A stretch of DNA of 64,000 nucleotides. Source: Ampullaceana balthica. Lineage: Eukaryota > Mollusca > Gastropoda > Lymnaeidae. Below, piece by piece: positions 11,171-22,922 of the stretch; the stretch's first letter is position 1; each line of letters opens with the position of its first letter. The stretch covers positions 1,209,913 to 1,273,912 of the forward strand of contig CALYLW010000136.1 in NCBI GenBank assembly GCA_944989445.1, read 5' to 3'. The notes beneath the pieces were generated by a model. That model made no database searches. It was not told the origin of the DNA and saw only the letters and a list, made by a program, of their open reading frames with translations. A program made the translations under genes and the position numbers.

Positions 11171-11279
11171 TGTACCCGCCTGCCCTAGTTTAATTTCACT
11201 TGGCGAGTTCACCCCGTGACCTCATCGCTTTGTTATTAAACGTTTGGCGGGCGCTGATGAGTTGTTTGGTAAAATAAAT

Positions 11280-11484
11280 AGAGGTAAAAAAAAATATATT
11301 TAAAAACCACGTTTTTATTAGTGGACTAAAAAGAATAAAATAAATAAAGTTAAAAAAAAGATTTTTAAAAACCATGTTTTTATAAGTGGACTAAAAAGAA
11401 GAAAATAATTTAAAACTTATAAGTTCAAGTACTTTGATTTAATATGACTACGGACCGCGGACCACCACTTTGAGAAGCACTGTT
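11280..11484. mobile_element. half of palindromic element plus a hAT-like end
   Basis: 11330-11448 matches one arm of P1 (ATTTAAAACTTATAAGTT, GATTTAATATGACTA). It stops where GGACCGCGGACCACCACTTT begins; on the minus strand that reads CAGTGCTTCTCAAAGTGGTG, a hAT-type terminus. I could not find the partner end. Confidence 0.45.
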
Positions 11485-12131
11485 ATACGACACATGAGCC
11501 TGCAAAACATCTGAGGGGGCCGGGCGAGCACTCCATTCGTCCGTGCACGGGCACGAAATAAAAAAATTAAGGGGCGCAAATTTCATTTCATGGAACTGCG
11601 GAGAAGGTTCCAAAAATGAATTTTAAAAAAAAAGTCCCAAAAAGGGAGTTCATAAATCATTTTTAAAATAGTATATTGTATAAAATTATGTTTTTAATAA
11701 TTAACGAATCGTAAATATAATATTAAAAAGCAAAAATTCGAATTAAACCTGGGCCGCATAGAGTTTCATGACAAGAGGTGATACCGTTCGGTCTCCGGCC
11801 CCAATGGTGTAACTACGATATTTTTCGCCAGGGGAGAAACTATACACAGTTATTTTAAAATTGGCACATTTACCCTTCCCGTTTAATCAAATTTCACTAT
11901 ATTGTAATGTCGTAAGCTTCATTTTGGCACCCCTGTACCTTAGCGCCCGGGGACATATGTACCCCACTGCCGTGAATTGTTACGACAATTTATAGTACTG
12001 CGTCACTGAAACGCTAAAATAAGTAAATTTTATAATCAACACAATAAGTTAAGTTTTCTAATATGTTTCTCAGTTCAATTTTCATTTAATTCTGAATTAT
12101 GGAGACCACACTGTTGGACATATAAGTAGGG
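11485..12131. other. interval without a gene
   Basis: AT-rich, with a GC-rich stretch near 11820-11990 (GTGTAACTACGATA and TGTTACGAC) that may be the worn ends of another short inverted-repeat element. No exon seen. Confidence 0.4.
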
Positions 12132-13716
12132 CAGGGATGTCCAAAGTCCAGCCCGCGGGCCAAAACCGGCCCGCGAAGCCATTTTAACAGGCCCGCGGCC
12201 TCATCTGAAATAATTAATTAACTGACGTATTATTTCTGTGTATTATTTATTTTAAAAGTAGAAATTTTGTGCTTCATTTTGCACTTAAAAATGAAATTGG
12301 GGAATACATGGAAGATACAGGACAAACAATGCCATAATTATCTGATACTGATTGGCTGGCAGATTTAGCATTTTTAGTTGATATGACAAGACATCTAAAC
12401 GTAGTTAACACAAATCTTCAAGGTCAAAATGCAGTGGTAAGCCAATTATATTCAGCTATCAAGGCTTTTGGGAACAAGCTGCAACTTTTTCAAAGGCAAC
12501 TTTCTCAAATGCAGCCTTATACCACACATTTTACCTCACTACAGGAAATCATGACAAGTTTCCCAGAAATAAGCTTGAATGAGCAAATGCAGAGGTATGT
12601 TGCAGATATCACATCCCTGGCTGATGAATTTTAAAGATACTTTCAAAACTTTGCAACTATTGAAAAGGACATCATGTTATTTTCTTCACCTTTCTCTGCT
12701 GACACTGATAATGCTCAAGGCAATCTGAAGATGGAACTCATTGAGTTACAAAGTGATAATGAAATTCGCAGCTGACAACAACAGCTTTCTCTCAACGACT
12801 TTTACCTACAGCTAGATGAAGAGAGATATAAAGAGATTCGAACATTTGCTAGGAAAATGCTCAGCTTTTTTTTAGCTCGACTTACTTATGTGAGCAGACA
12901 TTTTCAGTTATGAATTTAAAAAAAGAACCTTGTGAGGACGAGAATAAGTGACTCTCACCTACGTGATATCACACGTATCAAAATCATTGAACCGGACCTC
13001 AACTATTTACTGCATTCAAGATCTCAGTTTCAACCTTCACATTAAAATTTTGCGATAAAAACTTCTCAACCTATGTCATCATATTTTTTATTTACGCTCA
13101 ATTATCGCTGACTGCCTCACGCCTAACGCTAAGGGGCATCACTCTGCTTTTTTTTAAAATTCAAAATATGGACTTAAAAATCATAATCATTTTGGTTTTC
13201 AGATTAACATTAACCAAACAAAGCACGAACCTTTGACATCAGCATTTGTGTTGTAAACAGTGGTGACTGACTCAAAAAGTTGTTTTTTGGTGCAGTAATT
13301 TGGTGCGCTGCTTTCTAAAATTAGTTAAAAAATCGTGTTGTGATTAGCACTGTAAAAAAATTATTTAAATACTTTGTGTACATTTCAGAAATATTTCGGA
13401 TTTATCATATCAGTTAAAGGATAAGTTACTTGGGGTTTTGATACAAAAATAAATGGGCACCGTAGGTGCCCTACAAACCCTATTATAAAATACTTTGTGT
13501 ACATTTAAGGAAGTTTAATATTACTTATTTATCATACAAGGACAAGTTAGTTGGGCTTTTGAAAAAGGTGGGTGCCATAGGCACCTTAAAAAAGTGGGCG
13601 CCGCAGGCGCCACGGCGCCGAAACACAACCTAGTTTTCATATAATTTTAATCCGGCCTGCTAGGGTCTTTATTTCAAGGAATTAGGCCCGCCATTCAAAA
13701 AGTTTGGACACCCCTG
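12132..13716 (+). mobile_element. hAT transposon relic
   Basis: Inverted ends CAGGGATGTCCAAA (12132) and TTTGGACACCCCTG (ending 13716) are flanked by a perfect 8-bp duplication AAGTAGGG (12124-12131 and 13717-13724). A GCCCGCGGGCC block lies near the left end. A Helitron-type fragment with GGGCACCGTAGGTGCCC and GGGCGCCGCAGGCGCC hairpins appears to be inserted at about 13240-13620. Confidence 0.9.
12330..13045 (+). pseudogene. decayed hAT transposase, C-terminal half
   Basis: An open stretch at 12383-12634 begins MTRHLNVVNTNLQGQN, followed by coiled, leucine/glutamine-rich sequence typical of hAT-derived proteins of the GTF2IRD2/ZBED type. Downstream, in broken frames with in-frame stops, comes an LYLCEQTFSVMNLKK-like stretch near 12880-12920, the C-terminal dimerisation signature (conserved C-E..FS.M). 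The BED finger and first catalytic region are gone. A dead copy. Confidence 0.75.
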
Positions 13717-14104
13717 AAGTAGGGTAAGGCCAAATCTGTCTGAAACTAATGTGGCTTTGGCCATGCTGCCTATAGTAACTTATTCCTTAGCCACCTATAG
13801 GCCTTTGTACAATTGAAATATAATATATTTCCTGTGTATTACAATAGGAAGGCTATAGTTTCATAGAACAGTGTTTATATTGCCAAATAGCTTATTATTT
13901 TGATAAAAAAATTGTTTGACCTTCGCTGATTCCCACAACAGAATTGGCCTTGACCTAATTTCAGTTCTTACTTTTAGTAGATGTAAACTTGTATTGTACT
14001 TTCACGTGCAGTATGCTATGTCTATTTACTTAGTAGACGTTTTAACAATTAAGGTAATTATGATTTGTTCACAATAGGCCTAACATGTTTTTATAAATAT
14101 TACA

Positions 14105-14540
14105 TGGGTGTCGTCCCACAATGACTTCACACGATTTCGTCCGATTTTTCACCTCCCCTCCCTTTCCATTTTCTCCCTCGTCATACTTCGTCACAAAAAC
14201 TTAGACCCCCCTCCAATATGACGTCAAAAATCTTTGACCCCCCCTCCCCATAAAAGCCGTATTTTCTATTTGGAGATTAGCATGTTTCAAATTACATTTT
14301 TTGTCATTTAAGTATTCTATGTATTTAGTATAAGGCTGCTCTCTAATATCTTGACACGCGTGAAACCATTTAAAACGTCATTAAATAATTTGTAAACAAT
14401 CAAATATTTAACGTTTATTTAAAGTTGCGTGTTTTGATGTGACGTCACATTTCCTAAACTCCCCCTCCCCTCGTCACACATCGTCACAAACGTGTGACCC
14501 CCCCAGGTACGTAACGTCATTTATGGACGGCCCCTTACAC
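14105..14540. mobile_element. MITE with GTCC...TGACGTCA-type ends
   Basis: The left part reads GGGTGTCGTCCCACAATGAC and the right part ends GTAACGTCATTTATGGACGG then CCCC, an imperfect inverted pair. Pyrimidine-rich CCCCCCTC tracts and TGACGTCA motifs lie inside. A related element on the other strand lies at 31270-31530. Confidence 0.5.
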
Positions 14541-14569
14541 ATAATGAAACTGTATAGGAGGACTAATCA

Positions 14570-14768
14570 AAGTCTTATCAATATACGTAATTCCCGTGGT
14601 CTGTATGGATGTAATGCTGTTAGGTGGCGCTGCGATCGATTTTGCAAGGAAATAAATGAATAAAATATAAATAAATATAATAAATGAAAGGTCTGTATTA
14701 CGTTATTTTTTAATCTGATGTGTATTTATTTTGAAAACTTCCGTCATTTTTGACTGGTGATACACTAG
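14570..14768 (+). mobile_element. Helitron-like 3' end
   Basis: Ends with hairpin CCGTCATTTTTGACTGG, spacer TGATACA and CTAG (14765-14768), then TT. Upstream TTAGGTGGCGCTGCGATCGA matches, on the opposite strand, 45070-45100, and GAATTATGTATATTGATT-type flanks recur at 46520. No helicase coding is present, so this is a non-autonomous copy. Confidence 0.7.
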
Positions 14769-15029
14769 TTTAAATTATAAAAAGGTATTTTAAAATTATT
14801 TTTAAAAAATGAATTTATTTTAAACTATACTAAAGGTTAAGTCAGTTATGAGTGTAAGCCACCCTCTCACCCTGTCCAGTTTGAAAATTACGAGTATTGA
14901 TCTGCCTATACGAAATTCACCCCCTCCCCCCATGGCCAATACAGAAAGGTAAGTGACAAGTGTAGAAAATAAAAATCAAACAATTTTCAACATATTTGAG
15001 CAGATGTTGACATAGGCTTTCGTTCTACT

Positions 15030-15126
15030 TGCTCTGTTCTTCAGTTCAGCAATGTTTTAAGAAGCACGGTGGCATTGTGAAATGTGTGCACTGCAGAAAG
15101 TTGGGCCATTCTTTTGAAGCTTGTTG
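15030..15126 (+). CDS. possible zinc-knuckle exon (CCHC)
   Basis: After a pyrimidine-rich TTCTTCAGTTCAG, the frame reads QCFKKHGGIVKCVHCRKLGH then SFEAC and a stop. CVHCRKLGHSFEAC is a perfect C-x2-C-x4-H-x4-C zinc knuckle, as in gag-like and RNA-binding proteins. A short ATG exon with donor GTAAGT at 14951 (ATGGCCAATACAGAAAG) lies upstream, but its phase does not match. It may be a transposon scrap. Low confidence as a gene. Confidence 0.3.
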
Positions 15127-15643
15127 AAACTTGAACTTGAATTATCCCTTAACCGTCTTAACCCGTCGTTGGGTCGTTGGGGCACCATCGTGGACTGCAC
15201 ACTATCTCACGCATTTTATCCCGGTCCTGTGCTGCCTTTTGAGAGTCGCTGAATGACAGCGACAAACTAACATTAAATTATCACAGTGACATCAGGTGAG
15301 AGAAAGTCGAATTGATATAAAGCCGTTAAGGTATCAAATCGTTAAAATAAACGGTGCATTTGCTTAACATTTACGAGGAAATATATATATTAGGGCTGCG
15401 GAAATTAACGAATAATTTCTCGATTAATCGTTAAAAAAATTCGATTAAAAATATTTTAATCGATAAAAATTCGATTAAAATTAAAGAAAATATTTAGAAT
15501 ATTTAAAAATTGTTTTATTAATAAATAATTAATTATTAATAATTAATAATAATTTATATTTTTTTTTAACGTACAAACTTCTCCCGCGTAATATTATAAT
15601 TTATGTTATTACTTTATGTGGACCGGCAGACGTCAACTAAAAA

Positions 15644-15785
15644 ATGAATGACAGCATCAGCGCAGTTAAATTTAAACATATAACTAGAAAGTTGAGCAAA
15701 AGTTTTGTTTTTAAGCTAACTGCGGATGGCAAAGTCGAAGATGGTGAAAAAGTTTACTGTGTTCACTGCCATAAACAATTCTCTT
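15644..15785 (+). pseudogene. hAT transposase N-terminus, BED zinc finger cut by a repeat
   Basis: The ATG frame reads SAVKFKHITRKLSKSFVFKL and then KVYCVHCHKQFSF, the start of a BED-type finger (C-x2-C). At base 15786 the frame runs straight into the ACACGCTTTTATTT repeat and the H-x-H half is lost. It lies inside the hAT ends at 15391/19584, so it is probably what remains of that element's own transposase. Confidence 0.65.
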
Positions 15786-15786
15786 T

Positions 15787-16140
15787 TTACACGCTTTTAT
15801 TTAAGTCACAATGTTTGTATGTTGTATCCATCCATCCTTCCATCCACCCTTCCTTCAAATCTTGAAACATAAAATTAAACCACTTCTGATGGTCCTAGAG
15901 AGCTAACTTTTTTTTTAACCACAGATAGATCTTGCATGACAATGCATTGTATCAAAATTTTAGATCGATCGAATGTACCGTATTGAAATTATTGCATTTT
16001 TAGTGTATCTATAGTCTATATATAAGCATCGGTACCCGTCTGATTTGTTGACATCCATGAGTTCACCACGTGAACATAAAACCGTGGTATAAAACGTTGG
16101 GCGGGCGCTTATGAGGTGTTTGGTATAAAAAAAATAGTGG
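15787..16140 (+). repeat. shared-core repeat inside the hAT element
   Basis: The ACACGCTTTTATTT(A)AGTCACA, CCTAGAGAGCTAAC and TAGATCGATCGAATGTACCG series is followed by an arm-like piece with GTGGTATAAAACGTTGGGCG. Its insertion point is the break in the BED finger. Confidence 0.65.
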
Positions 16141-16178
16141 TAATAAAACAAACCCGTAAAAACAAAGTTTTTGACTAT

Positions 16179-18130
16179 AAATCCCTTATATATGAGACAT
16201 AACTAATAGTATTGATTATTTTCAAACATTTACAGACTGAATCTGTCTTAACTCCAGTTTGCTTCATAATCCTGGGGAAGTCTGGTCACCGATTCGCTTG
16301 ACCGAGCTCAGCGTGACACGTAAAATGTAAACAAAAGTGCCCCGTTGCTTCGATGGGTCGCCTCAACGCGTCAACTCAAACTTTCACGTAGGAAAAAAAC
16401 AATAACAAACCGTGAATTTGAATTACGTACCTCATATAAGGATAAACTAAAAATGCATTAATTTAATTACGGTACGTTCGATCGATCTGAAATTTTGATA
16501 CGATGCATTGTTAGGTTAGACGGGCCCGTGTGCAAAATTTCAGCTCGATCGGATCACAGGAATCGGGTCATTTTCGACTTTTGTTTTTCCGCCCGCCGCC
16601 CATGAGATGACGACAGACAGAGAGAGACAGAGACAGAGACGCCGGTGAAGTTAATATAAGGGATTTAAATAAAACAAACCCGTAAAAACAAAGTTTTTGA
16701 CTATAAATCCCTTATATATGAGACATAACTAAAAGTATTTTACAAAATATTTACAGACTGAATCTGTCGTAACTCAACTTTGCTTCATAACCCTAGTGGG
16801 AGGGGGAGAGGGGAAAAGTCTGGTCACCGATTCGCTTGACCGAGCTCAGCGTGACACGTAAAATGTAAACAAAAGCACCCCGGTTCTTCGATGGGTCGCC
16901 TCAAAGCGTCAACTCAAACTTTCACGTGGGAAAAAAAACAATAACAAACCGTGAATTTGAATTACATACGTTATATAAGGATAAAACTAAAAATGCATTA
17001 ATTTAATTACGGTACGATCGATCGATCTGAAATTTTAATACGATGCATTGTTAGGTGAGACGGGTCCGTGTGCCAAATTTCAGCTCGATCGGATCACTGG
17101 AAGTGGGTCATTTTTGACTTTTGTTTTTCCGCCCGCCCGCCCATGAGATGATGAGACGGCCGCGAAGTTAATATAAGGGATTTAATAAAACAAACCCGTA
17201 AAAACAAAGTTTTCTACTATAAATCCCTTATATTTGAGTCATAATTAAAAGTATTGATTATGTTTCCAACGCCACAAATATTTACAGACTGACACCGAGT
17301 GATGTCCCCTGTCTTTTAACGGGGGATGGGACGTGAGGGGGTGTCGGCACGACGGTCGACGTCTAAGCGTCAACTCAAACTCACGTGGAAAAAAACAATA
17401 ACAAACCGTGAATTTGAATTACATACCTCATATAAGGATAAACTAAAAATGCATTAATTTAATTACGGTACGTTCGATCGATCTGAAATTTTGATACGAT
17501 GCATTGTTAGGTTAGACGGGCCCGTGTGCCAAATTTCAGCTCGATCGGATCAGAGAAAGTGGGTCATTTTCGACTTTTGTTTTTCCGCCCGCCCACCCAT
17601 GAGATGACGACAGACAGAGAGAGAGACAGAGAGAGACGGCGGTGAAGTTAATATAAGGGATTTAAAAAACCAAACCGTAAAAACAAAGTTTTCTACTATA
17701 AATCCCTTATATTTGAGTCATAATTATAAGTATTGATTATTTTCCAACGCAACAATAATTTACAGACTGACACCGAGTGATGTCCCCTGTCTTTTAACGG
17801 GGGATGGGACGTGAGGGGGTGTTGGCACGACGGTCGACGTCTAAGCGTCAACTCAAACTCACGTGGAAAAAAAACAATAACAAACCGTGAATTTGAATTA
17901 CATACCTCATATAAGGATAAACTAAAAATGCATTAATTTAATTACGGTACGTTCGATCGATCTGCAATTTTGATACGATGCACTTTTAGGTTAGTCGGGC
18001 CCGTGTGCCAAATTTCAGCTCGATCGGATCACGGGAAGTGGGTCATTTTCGACTTTTGTTTTTCCGCCCACCAATGAGATGACGACAGAGAGACAGAGAG
18101 AGACGGCGGTGAAGTTAATATAAGGGATTT
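16179..18130 (-). mobile_element. four tandem AAATCCCTTATAT elements, inverted (A5-A8)
   Basis: Units A5 16179-16666, A6 16705-17183, A7 17221-17663 and A8 17700-18130, all opposite in orientation to A1-A4 and each flanked by the AAACAAACCCGTAAAAACAA linker. A7 and A8 share a private 16-base block (TTTAACGGGGGATGGG) and differ little, so the last step looks like a recent local duplication. A truncated fifth end lies at 18214-18255. Confidence 0.8.
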
Positions 18131-18299
18131 TAAAAGATGTGTGGGCTTCAGACGTGAATTTTAAAGAGTTTTTATTATACGTTTTAAAAAATAGCTGTAA
18201 AAACAAAGTTTTTGACTATAAATCCCTTATATATGAGACATAACTAAAATTAGTGAGTATGTTAAAAGCGTGTCCTTTTAAAAAAAAGATTTTTTAAAT

Positions 18300-18560
18300 A
18301 TTTAATTATTATTATTTTACACGCTATTATTTAACTCACACTGTTTGTATGTTGTATGTTGTATCCGTCAAATCTTGTAACGTAAAATTAAACCATTTCT
18401 GATGGTTCTAGAAAACTCAAAATTTCACCACAGATATATCTTGGATGACAATACATTGTTTCAAAATTTCAGATCGATCGAATGTACCGTAATTAAATAA
18501 ATGCATTTTTAAGTTTATCTTTATATATAATCTGTATCCGTGCTATTCTTGACTTTCACG
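18300..18560 (+). repeat. shared-core repeat
   Basis: Carries the ACACGCTATTATTT start, a TTGTATG duplication, the AGATCTTGG-like block and TCAGATCGATCGAATGTACC core, and ends ATGCATTTTTAAGTTTATC. Confidence 0.7.
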
Positions 18561-18682
18561 TGAATGTCACCGGAGTTCACCACCAGCCATCGGTGACCCC
18601 ATTCCAGGTGTTAAACAGATCAGTAATACGAAACTAAATCTAAATTGACATGATAATACAAGAGGAACAACTGGCATTTGTG

Positions 18683-18757
18683 TAGCGTAGTTGGCCGTTT
18701 TTTGAAAGTAATGGATTTTCGACCTGGAGGTACTGGGTTCAATTTTCATTTGGGGAA
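18683..18757 (+). other. tRNA-like sequence (SINE head or tRNA relic)
   Basis: TAGCGTAGTTGGCCG resembles an A box and TACTGGGTTCAATTTTC a B box, about 45 bases apart. The stems are poor, so this is not a functional tRNA. Confidence 0.35.
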
Positions 18758-18909
18758 ACAGTTTTTTTTAAATACATAAATTTGTAATTAATAATCTATT
18801 TTTTTACCACTATCACATTTAAGTTATAGACAACGAAGTTTGACTAATTAAATTGAATTGATTATGTCGAAAAATTGATATAAAAAATTTTGATACTAAA
18901 AAGTAGAAA

Positions 18910-19345
18910 ATAAAATATTTAAAAAAATCTTTTTTTTAAAAAGCACACGCTTTTATTTACATATAGAAAGTGCACTAAAAAGAAGAAAATAAAAAAATTT
19001 CAATCCGTGAACCTATCGACTGCACATAAAAGCGTGGGGCCCTCCTAAAAACTCGCTATCGTGTACAAGGCTGCGAAACATAAATACACATTTATATGAA
19101 TATTAATAAACATTTAAAGTTTCACAACTTTGATCATATATATGCTACTAACATATTAATTAGACAAATTTATCTATATGCAAAAGAGTAGTTGCAATAA
19201 GAAATGAGTTGTGATGGGCGCCCCATGCTTTTATGTGCAGTCGATAGGTTCACGGATTGAAATTTTTTATTTTCTTCTTTTTAGCTCACTTTCTATATGT
19301 AAATAAAAGTTTGTGCTTTTTGAAAAAAGATTTTTTAAATATTTT
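18910..19345. mobile_element. palindromic element, copy P3
   Basis: Arms of about 130 bp (GCACACGCTTTTATTTACAT, AAGTGCACTAAAAAGAAG, GACTGCACATAAAAGCGTGG) face their inverse at 19215-19340. Close relative of P2, with a similar loop (CATATATATGCTACTAACAT). Confidence 0.8.
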
Positions 19346-19954
19346 ATATTAAGGATCAAATACATCGCTGACGTACCACCTTCAGCACAAACATCCGATC
19401 AAGTATCAACACATTGCCATAAAATTTAGTTCAAAATATTCTTAATTTTCAATGTCCGCGCGAAATTTTAAGTTTAATGACGTCATAAATTTCTATTACT
19501 TGCTTTAATCGAAAGTATCGATTAATTAATCGATAATTTTTCAAAAGTTAACGATTAAATTAAAATTAATCGATAACAGCCCTAATATATATATATTTCC
19601 ATAAGAGATGAAGCATAAAATGGCCCGTTTACGCAAATAAAACAATTCGAATTTATTTGTTCTCTCGTGATACTGTGTTAAATCATTTTAATACCATTAT
19701 TAAATTCATGCAGGTCCGAAATTATTATTTTATCTTATCTATTGCAGACGCTCCTTCTGTACAGAAGATTATATACCGTCCTGCCTTCTAATAAGAACGC
19801 ACTAACCATGCCGGTCTTTTGGCTTGTGACGCAGCGTTCACAGGCCACGGTTTTGAGGGGATTGTGTGGTATAGTACCCATCCCCCTTTATTCCCAAACA
19901 TTCGGCGCTGGGTGGATTCAGAGACACCCTAAGCCCCGAGAACAAATCCCTGCC

Positions 19955-20025
19955 TTCACGGACATTCGAATTCGTGACCCTCGGTAGGCCAGCTGAGCGC
20001 GCATGCCGCTCGACAACCGTCATTG
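19955..20025 (-). other. tRNA-like sequence, minus strand
   Basis: Reads GTTGTCGAGCGGCATGCGCG (A-box-like) and GGGTCACGAATTCGAAT (B-box-like) on the minus strand. The flanking sequence is repeat-like; probably a tRNA-derived SINE head. Confidence 0.4.
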
Positions 20026-20094
20026 GCAATACAATTTTAGGGGAGTTCCAAATTAAAACAAAAAAGAATTTGAGATCGGACAAATAATTTTATG

Positions 20095-20890
20095 TAGGGC
20101 TGTTAACGATTAATTTAAATTTAATCGTTAACTGTTGAAAAATTAACGATTAATTAATAGTTAATTTCGATTAAAGTAAAAAATTAAAACATATGATGTC
20201 ATAAGTAACACTTATTAATCGTTCTTGTTGATAATCTAAATAACACTAGAATGTATCCTCTATATGTCATCTTTTAACGAACTATGCAAAAAGACAGATG
20301 TGTTGACATTATTTGGTTCAAGTGATGAACGGGTCTAATTGACAATACAACCAGCCGAGCTGAACAAGCGTCCACATGGAACTGAGGTTACTGGTATGCA
20401 CAAAACGGTCTTGGCAAGGATTGACATTATCGGATATCAGTGTTCATTAAGTTTCCACCATTGTAGAGGGTTAATGAATTCAGGAACTTACACCTCCATT
20501 TTGTAACGCAGTAATTCATCACAAGAGCTGTCGTCATTTTCTGTCTCTCAGTCAGACTCCATTACTGCCATTAGCTTAATACGCTTTTCATTTGATTTGA
20601 TAAGTAGGTGAAGTGTTAGAACCATGTTAGGCAAACGATTTTTCACAATAGATACAATAAACTTTATCAACATTTTGAACATTCCCGCCAGTCACTAGTT
20701 TAAACTAAAATTTTCGTGTAATCGTCAGGAAATTTACTATTATTTGTCGGCCGCTATTTTTTATGATTATTTTTTTTTAACTTCCAATAATATGTAAGTG
20801 AATGGTCGATTAATCGTTAAAAAATAATTTAATCATTAAAAAATTTTTAACGATTAATCGAGAAATTAATCGTTAATTTCCGCAGCCCTT
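20095..20890. mobile_element. hAT-type element, non-autonomous
   Basis: Ends GGGCTGTTAACGATTAA (20097) and TAATTTCCGCAGCCC (20888) are inverted relatives of the ends at 15391/19584. Flanks TTTATGTA and TTTATGTC differ in one base of eight. The interior has no recognisable transposase. Confidence 0.65.
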
Positions 20891-21560
20891 TATGTCATCT
20901 TTGATGCGGGGGAAATGGCATCCAAAATAGATGCAGATAAAAAATGTGACTCATTACCTAGACATCTAATTCATCTGAGAAAAAGATAATTTTATGAAAA
21001 TCAAGATGAGCCCATAACCGATGCACAGGAAAAATATAGCATTGTATTCTTTTACCAACTGTTTGACGCTGCAATCAAGTCTTTAGAACAAAGGATTTTT
21101 CTGCTGCAATATTGGAACAGTTATTTCTGGATTTTTAAATTGTTATATATCTGAACTAAACGATTCTAGTTCTTCTGTAAATTTGGCAAATTGCAAAGCT
21201 TTGGTGTGTTCACTGTTCACTATTGGAAAAAGATTTAGAACTTTGTAGGTTTTCAAATTTTTAATAATTATGCTCAATACTTAAGTATTGCTCTAAGAAT
21301 GTTACTAACTTTTTAAATAGATGTTGCATCCGGGAAACTTAGATTTTACTTACTAAAAATAACCAAGAACTTCTTGAAAACAACATCTCAAACAAGATTG
21401 TCTATATATTCAAACTATATTTGAAATTGATTATGAACAAAGTAATAGTTTAGATGTTTCTAGAATAACTAGAGAATTTCCTGAATTAAATGTTCATAAA
21501 ATAAACTTTTGCCAGCATCATACTCACGTTTAATGTTATTTTTAATGGAATATTTTTTGT
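20890..21560 (+). pseudogene. decayed hAT transposase (ZMYM1-like C-terminal region)
   Basis: Broken plus-strand frames read EPITDAQEKYSIVFFYQLFD and then AIKSLEQRIFLLQ, a region typical of ZMYM1-like hAT proteins (FY..LD.AI.SLE.RF). About 400 bases on comes KLRFYLLKITKNFLKTTSQT then RLS, matching the C-terminal dimerisation domain. Stops and frameshifts are numerous. It may be the host copy into which the 20095-20890 element inserted. Confidence 0.6.
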
Positions 21561-21814
21561 ATTAAAAAGGTTATTGCTAGTTTTTGTGTTCATTACTGAG
21601 TTTCATAGTTAATTTTTTGACGGTCTGCAAAATTTTTTTAAAAGCCATATAATTTTTTTTACATCATAATTAAATAAGGGTGCAAATTTTTACTTGTGCA
21701 TGGAGCGGTTTGTGCTAAATCCGGCCCTGATCTAAGTAAGATTGGTCTATACAGAAAAGATTTATTAATAGAAAATTTTGTGCTAATAAATTTGAAAATG
21801 TCAAAATAGCGTAA

Positions 21815-21898
21815 ATAAATAAATAATTAAAATAAATAAATAAAAAAACAAACAAACAAATAAGCAAACAAACAAACAAACAAACAAACAAACAAATT
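21815..21898 (+). repeat. (AAAC)n / (AAAT)n microsatellite
   Basis: Roughly ten AAAC units preceded by AAAT units. Confidence 0.9.
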
Positions 21899-21899
21899 T

Positions 21900-22920
21900 C
21901 ATTATTAAAAAAAATGTGATGACTTTTTTTTTACTTAAAAAAATATAACCATCGTAACTATACTTTGTCGTTATTATCAAGCTATTTATTATAAACAATT
22001 TACCAACTTAAATAAATGAATTCTTTTTTAGATGCGCTTGTTCAAATACTGTTCAAAACACAAGAAAATGGGAAATTATAAAAGGATAAATAAAACATTA
22101 ACTGTTGACAATAGAGCGCACGAGTTCTCTAGTGCCATTTCTTTATTATTGATAACGATGTTTTGATTTATTGAATATCATGGTCGTAGTGCTAAAAAGA
22201 ATCTCCCTTACTTTGTTCATCCTGAAAGACTACTGAATTTTTTTTTCATTTTCATGTTTCCCATTTCCAAGCAGCATCATGAATACTGACTTAGTTCTCT
22301 TTGTGTCACACAAAAAAAACATAGATTTTTTCTTGGGTCACATTGTTCATAACAATGTTCAATATTTTTTTTACCCCTTTTCATAGTCATCATGTAAACC
22401 CGAAATTCAAGAGAATCAGAAATGTACCATGACATAATTTGATAACTTGATACATTTCATTTTTAAAACTTTAATGGTAGCTTCGGGGATATTTCTAGAT
22501 CAAATTCAAACTGCATTCGTCAAATAACTGTTCTGCTACATGATCTGTCATATCACTGGTCGTTACTGTTACACGTGTGTGTAAGTGTTGGTGACGTATC
22601 CGAAAGGATCCCAGCAGGAGGTTGTGGAGCATCTGACCAATAGCAAACGCGTTTTGCAAGAGTGCATCTCCACTTCTTTATTTTGATTAGATGAATTATT
22701 TCCCTTGGTGTTATTGTGCACGCTTGCAAAAGTTTTTAAGTTTATATATTAATATAAACTAATATTATTAATAAATTTAGAAATTTAAAAAAAGATTTTA
22801 TATATGAACAAATATATGTATAACATTTTTCGTCCGTATGCCACTTTATAAGTGCTGGATGTTACACGTTTATATACGTTTATTTATTAATCATTGAGAT
22901 TTTCATTGCTGGTTTTATGC
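21900..22920. other. interval without a recognised gene
   Basis: AT-rich. A more GC-balanced island at 22560-22700 holds CACGTG and CTGACCAATAG (a CCAAT-box-like motif); I see no exon attached to it. Confidence 0.35.
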
Positions 22921-22922
22921 AG

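Larger units (their letters stand above)
15391..19584. mobile_element. 4.2-kb hAT-type element filled by nested repeats
   Basis: Ends TAGGGCTGCGGAAATTAACG (15391) and the inverse ...AACAGCCCTA (19584) are followed inward by ATCGATTAAT-rich sequence. ATATATAT flanks both ends; this is consistent with an 8-bp duplication but weak because the flank is a dinucleotide run. The same two ends bound 59587-60385. Inside lie a BED-finger remnant, four tandem A elements, a tRNA-like piece and palindromic element P3. Confidence 0.7.

Noticed and set aside
13140..13620. Part of the 12.1-kb hAT element's own sequence
   Set aside because: The GGGCACC/GGGCGCC hairpins and the GTGCAGTAATTTGG block recur next to CTAG ends elsewhere, so this is better read as a Helitron-type insertion.
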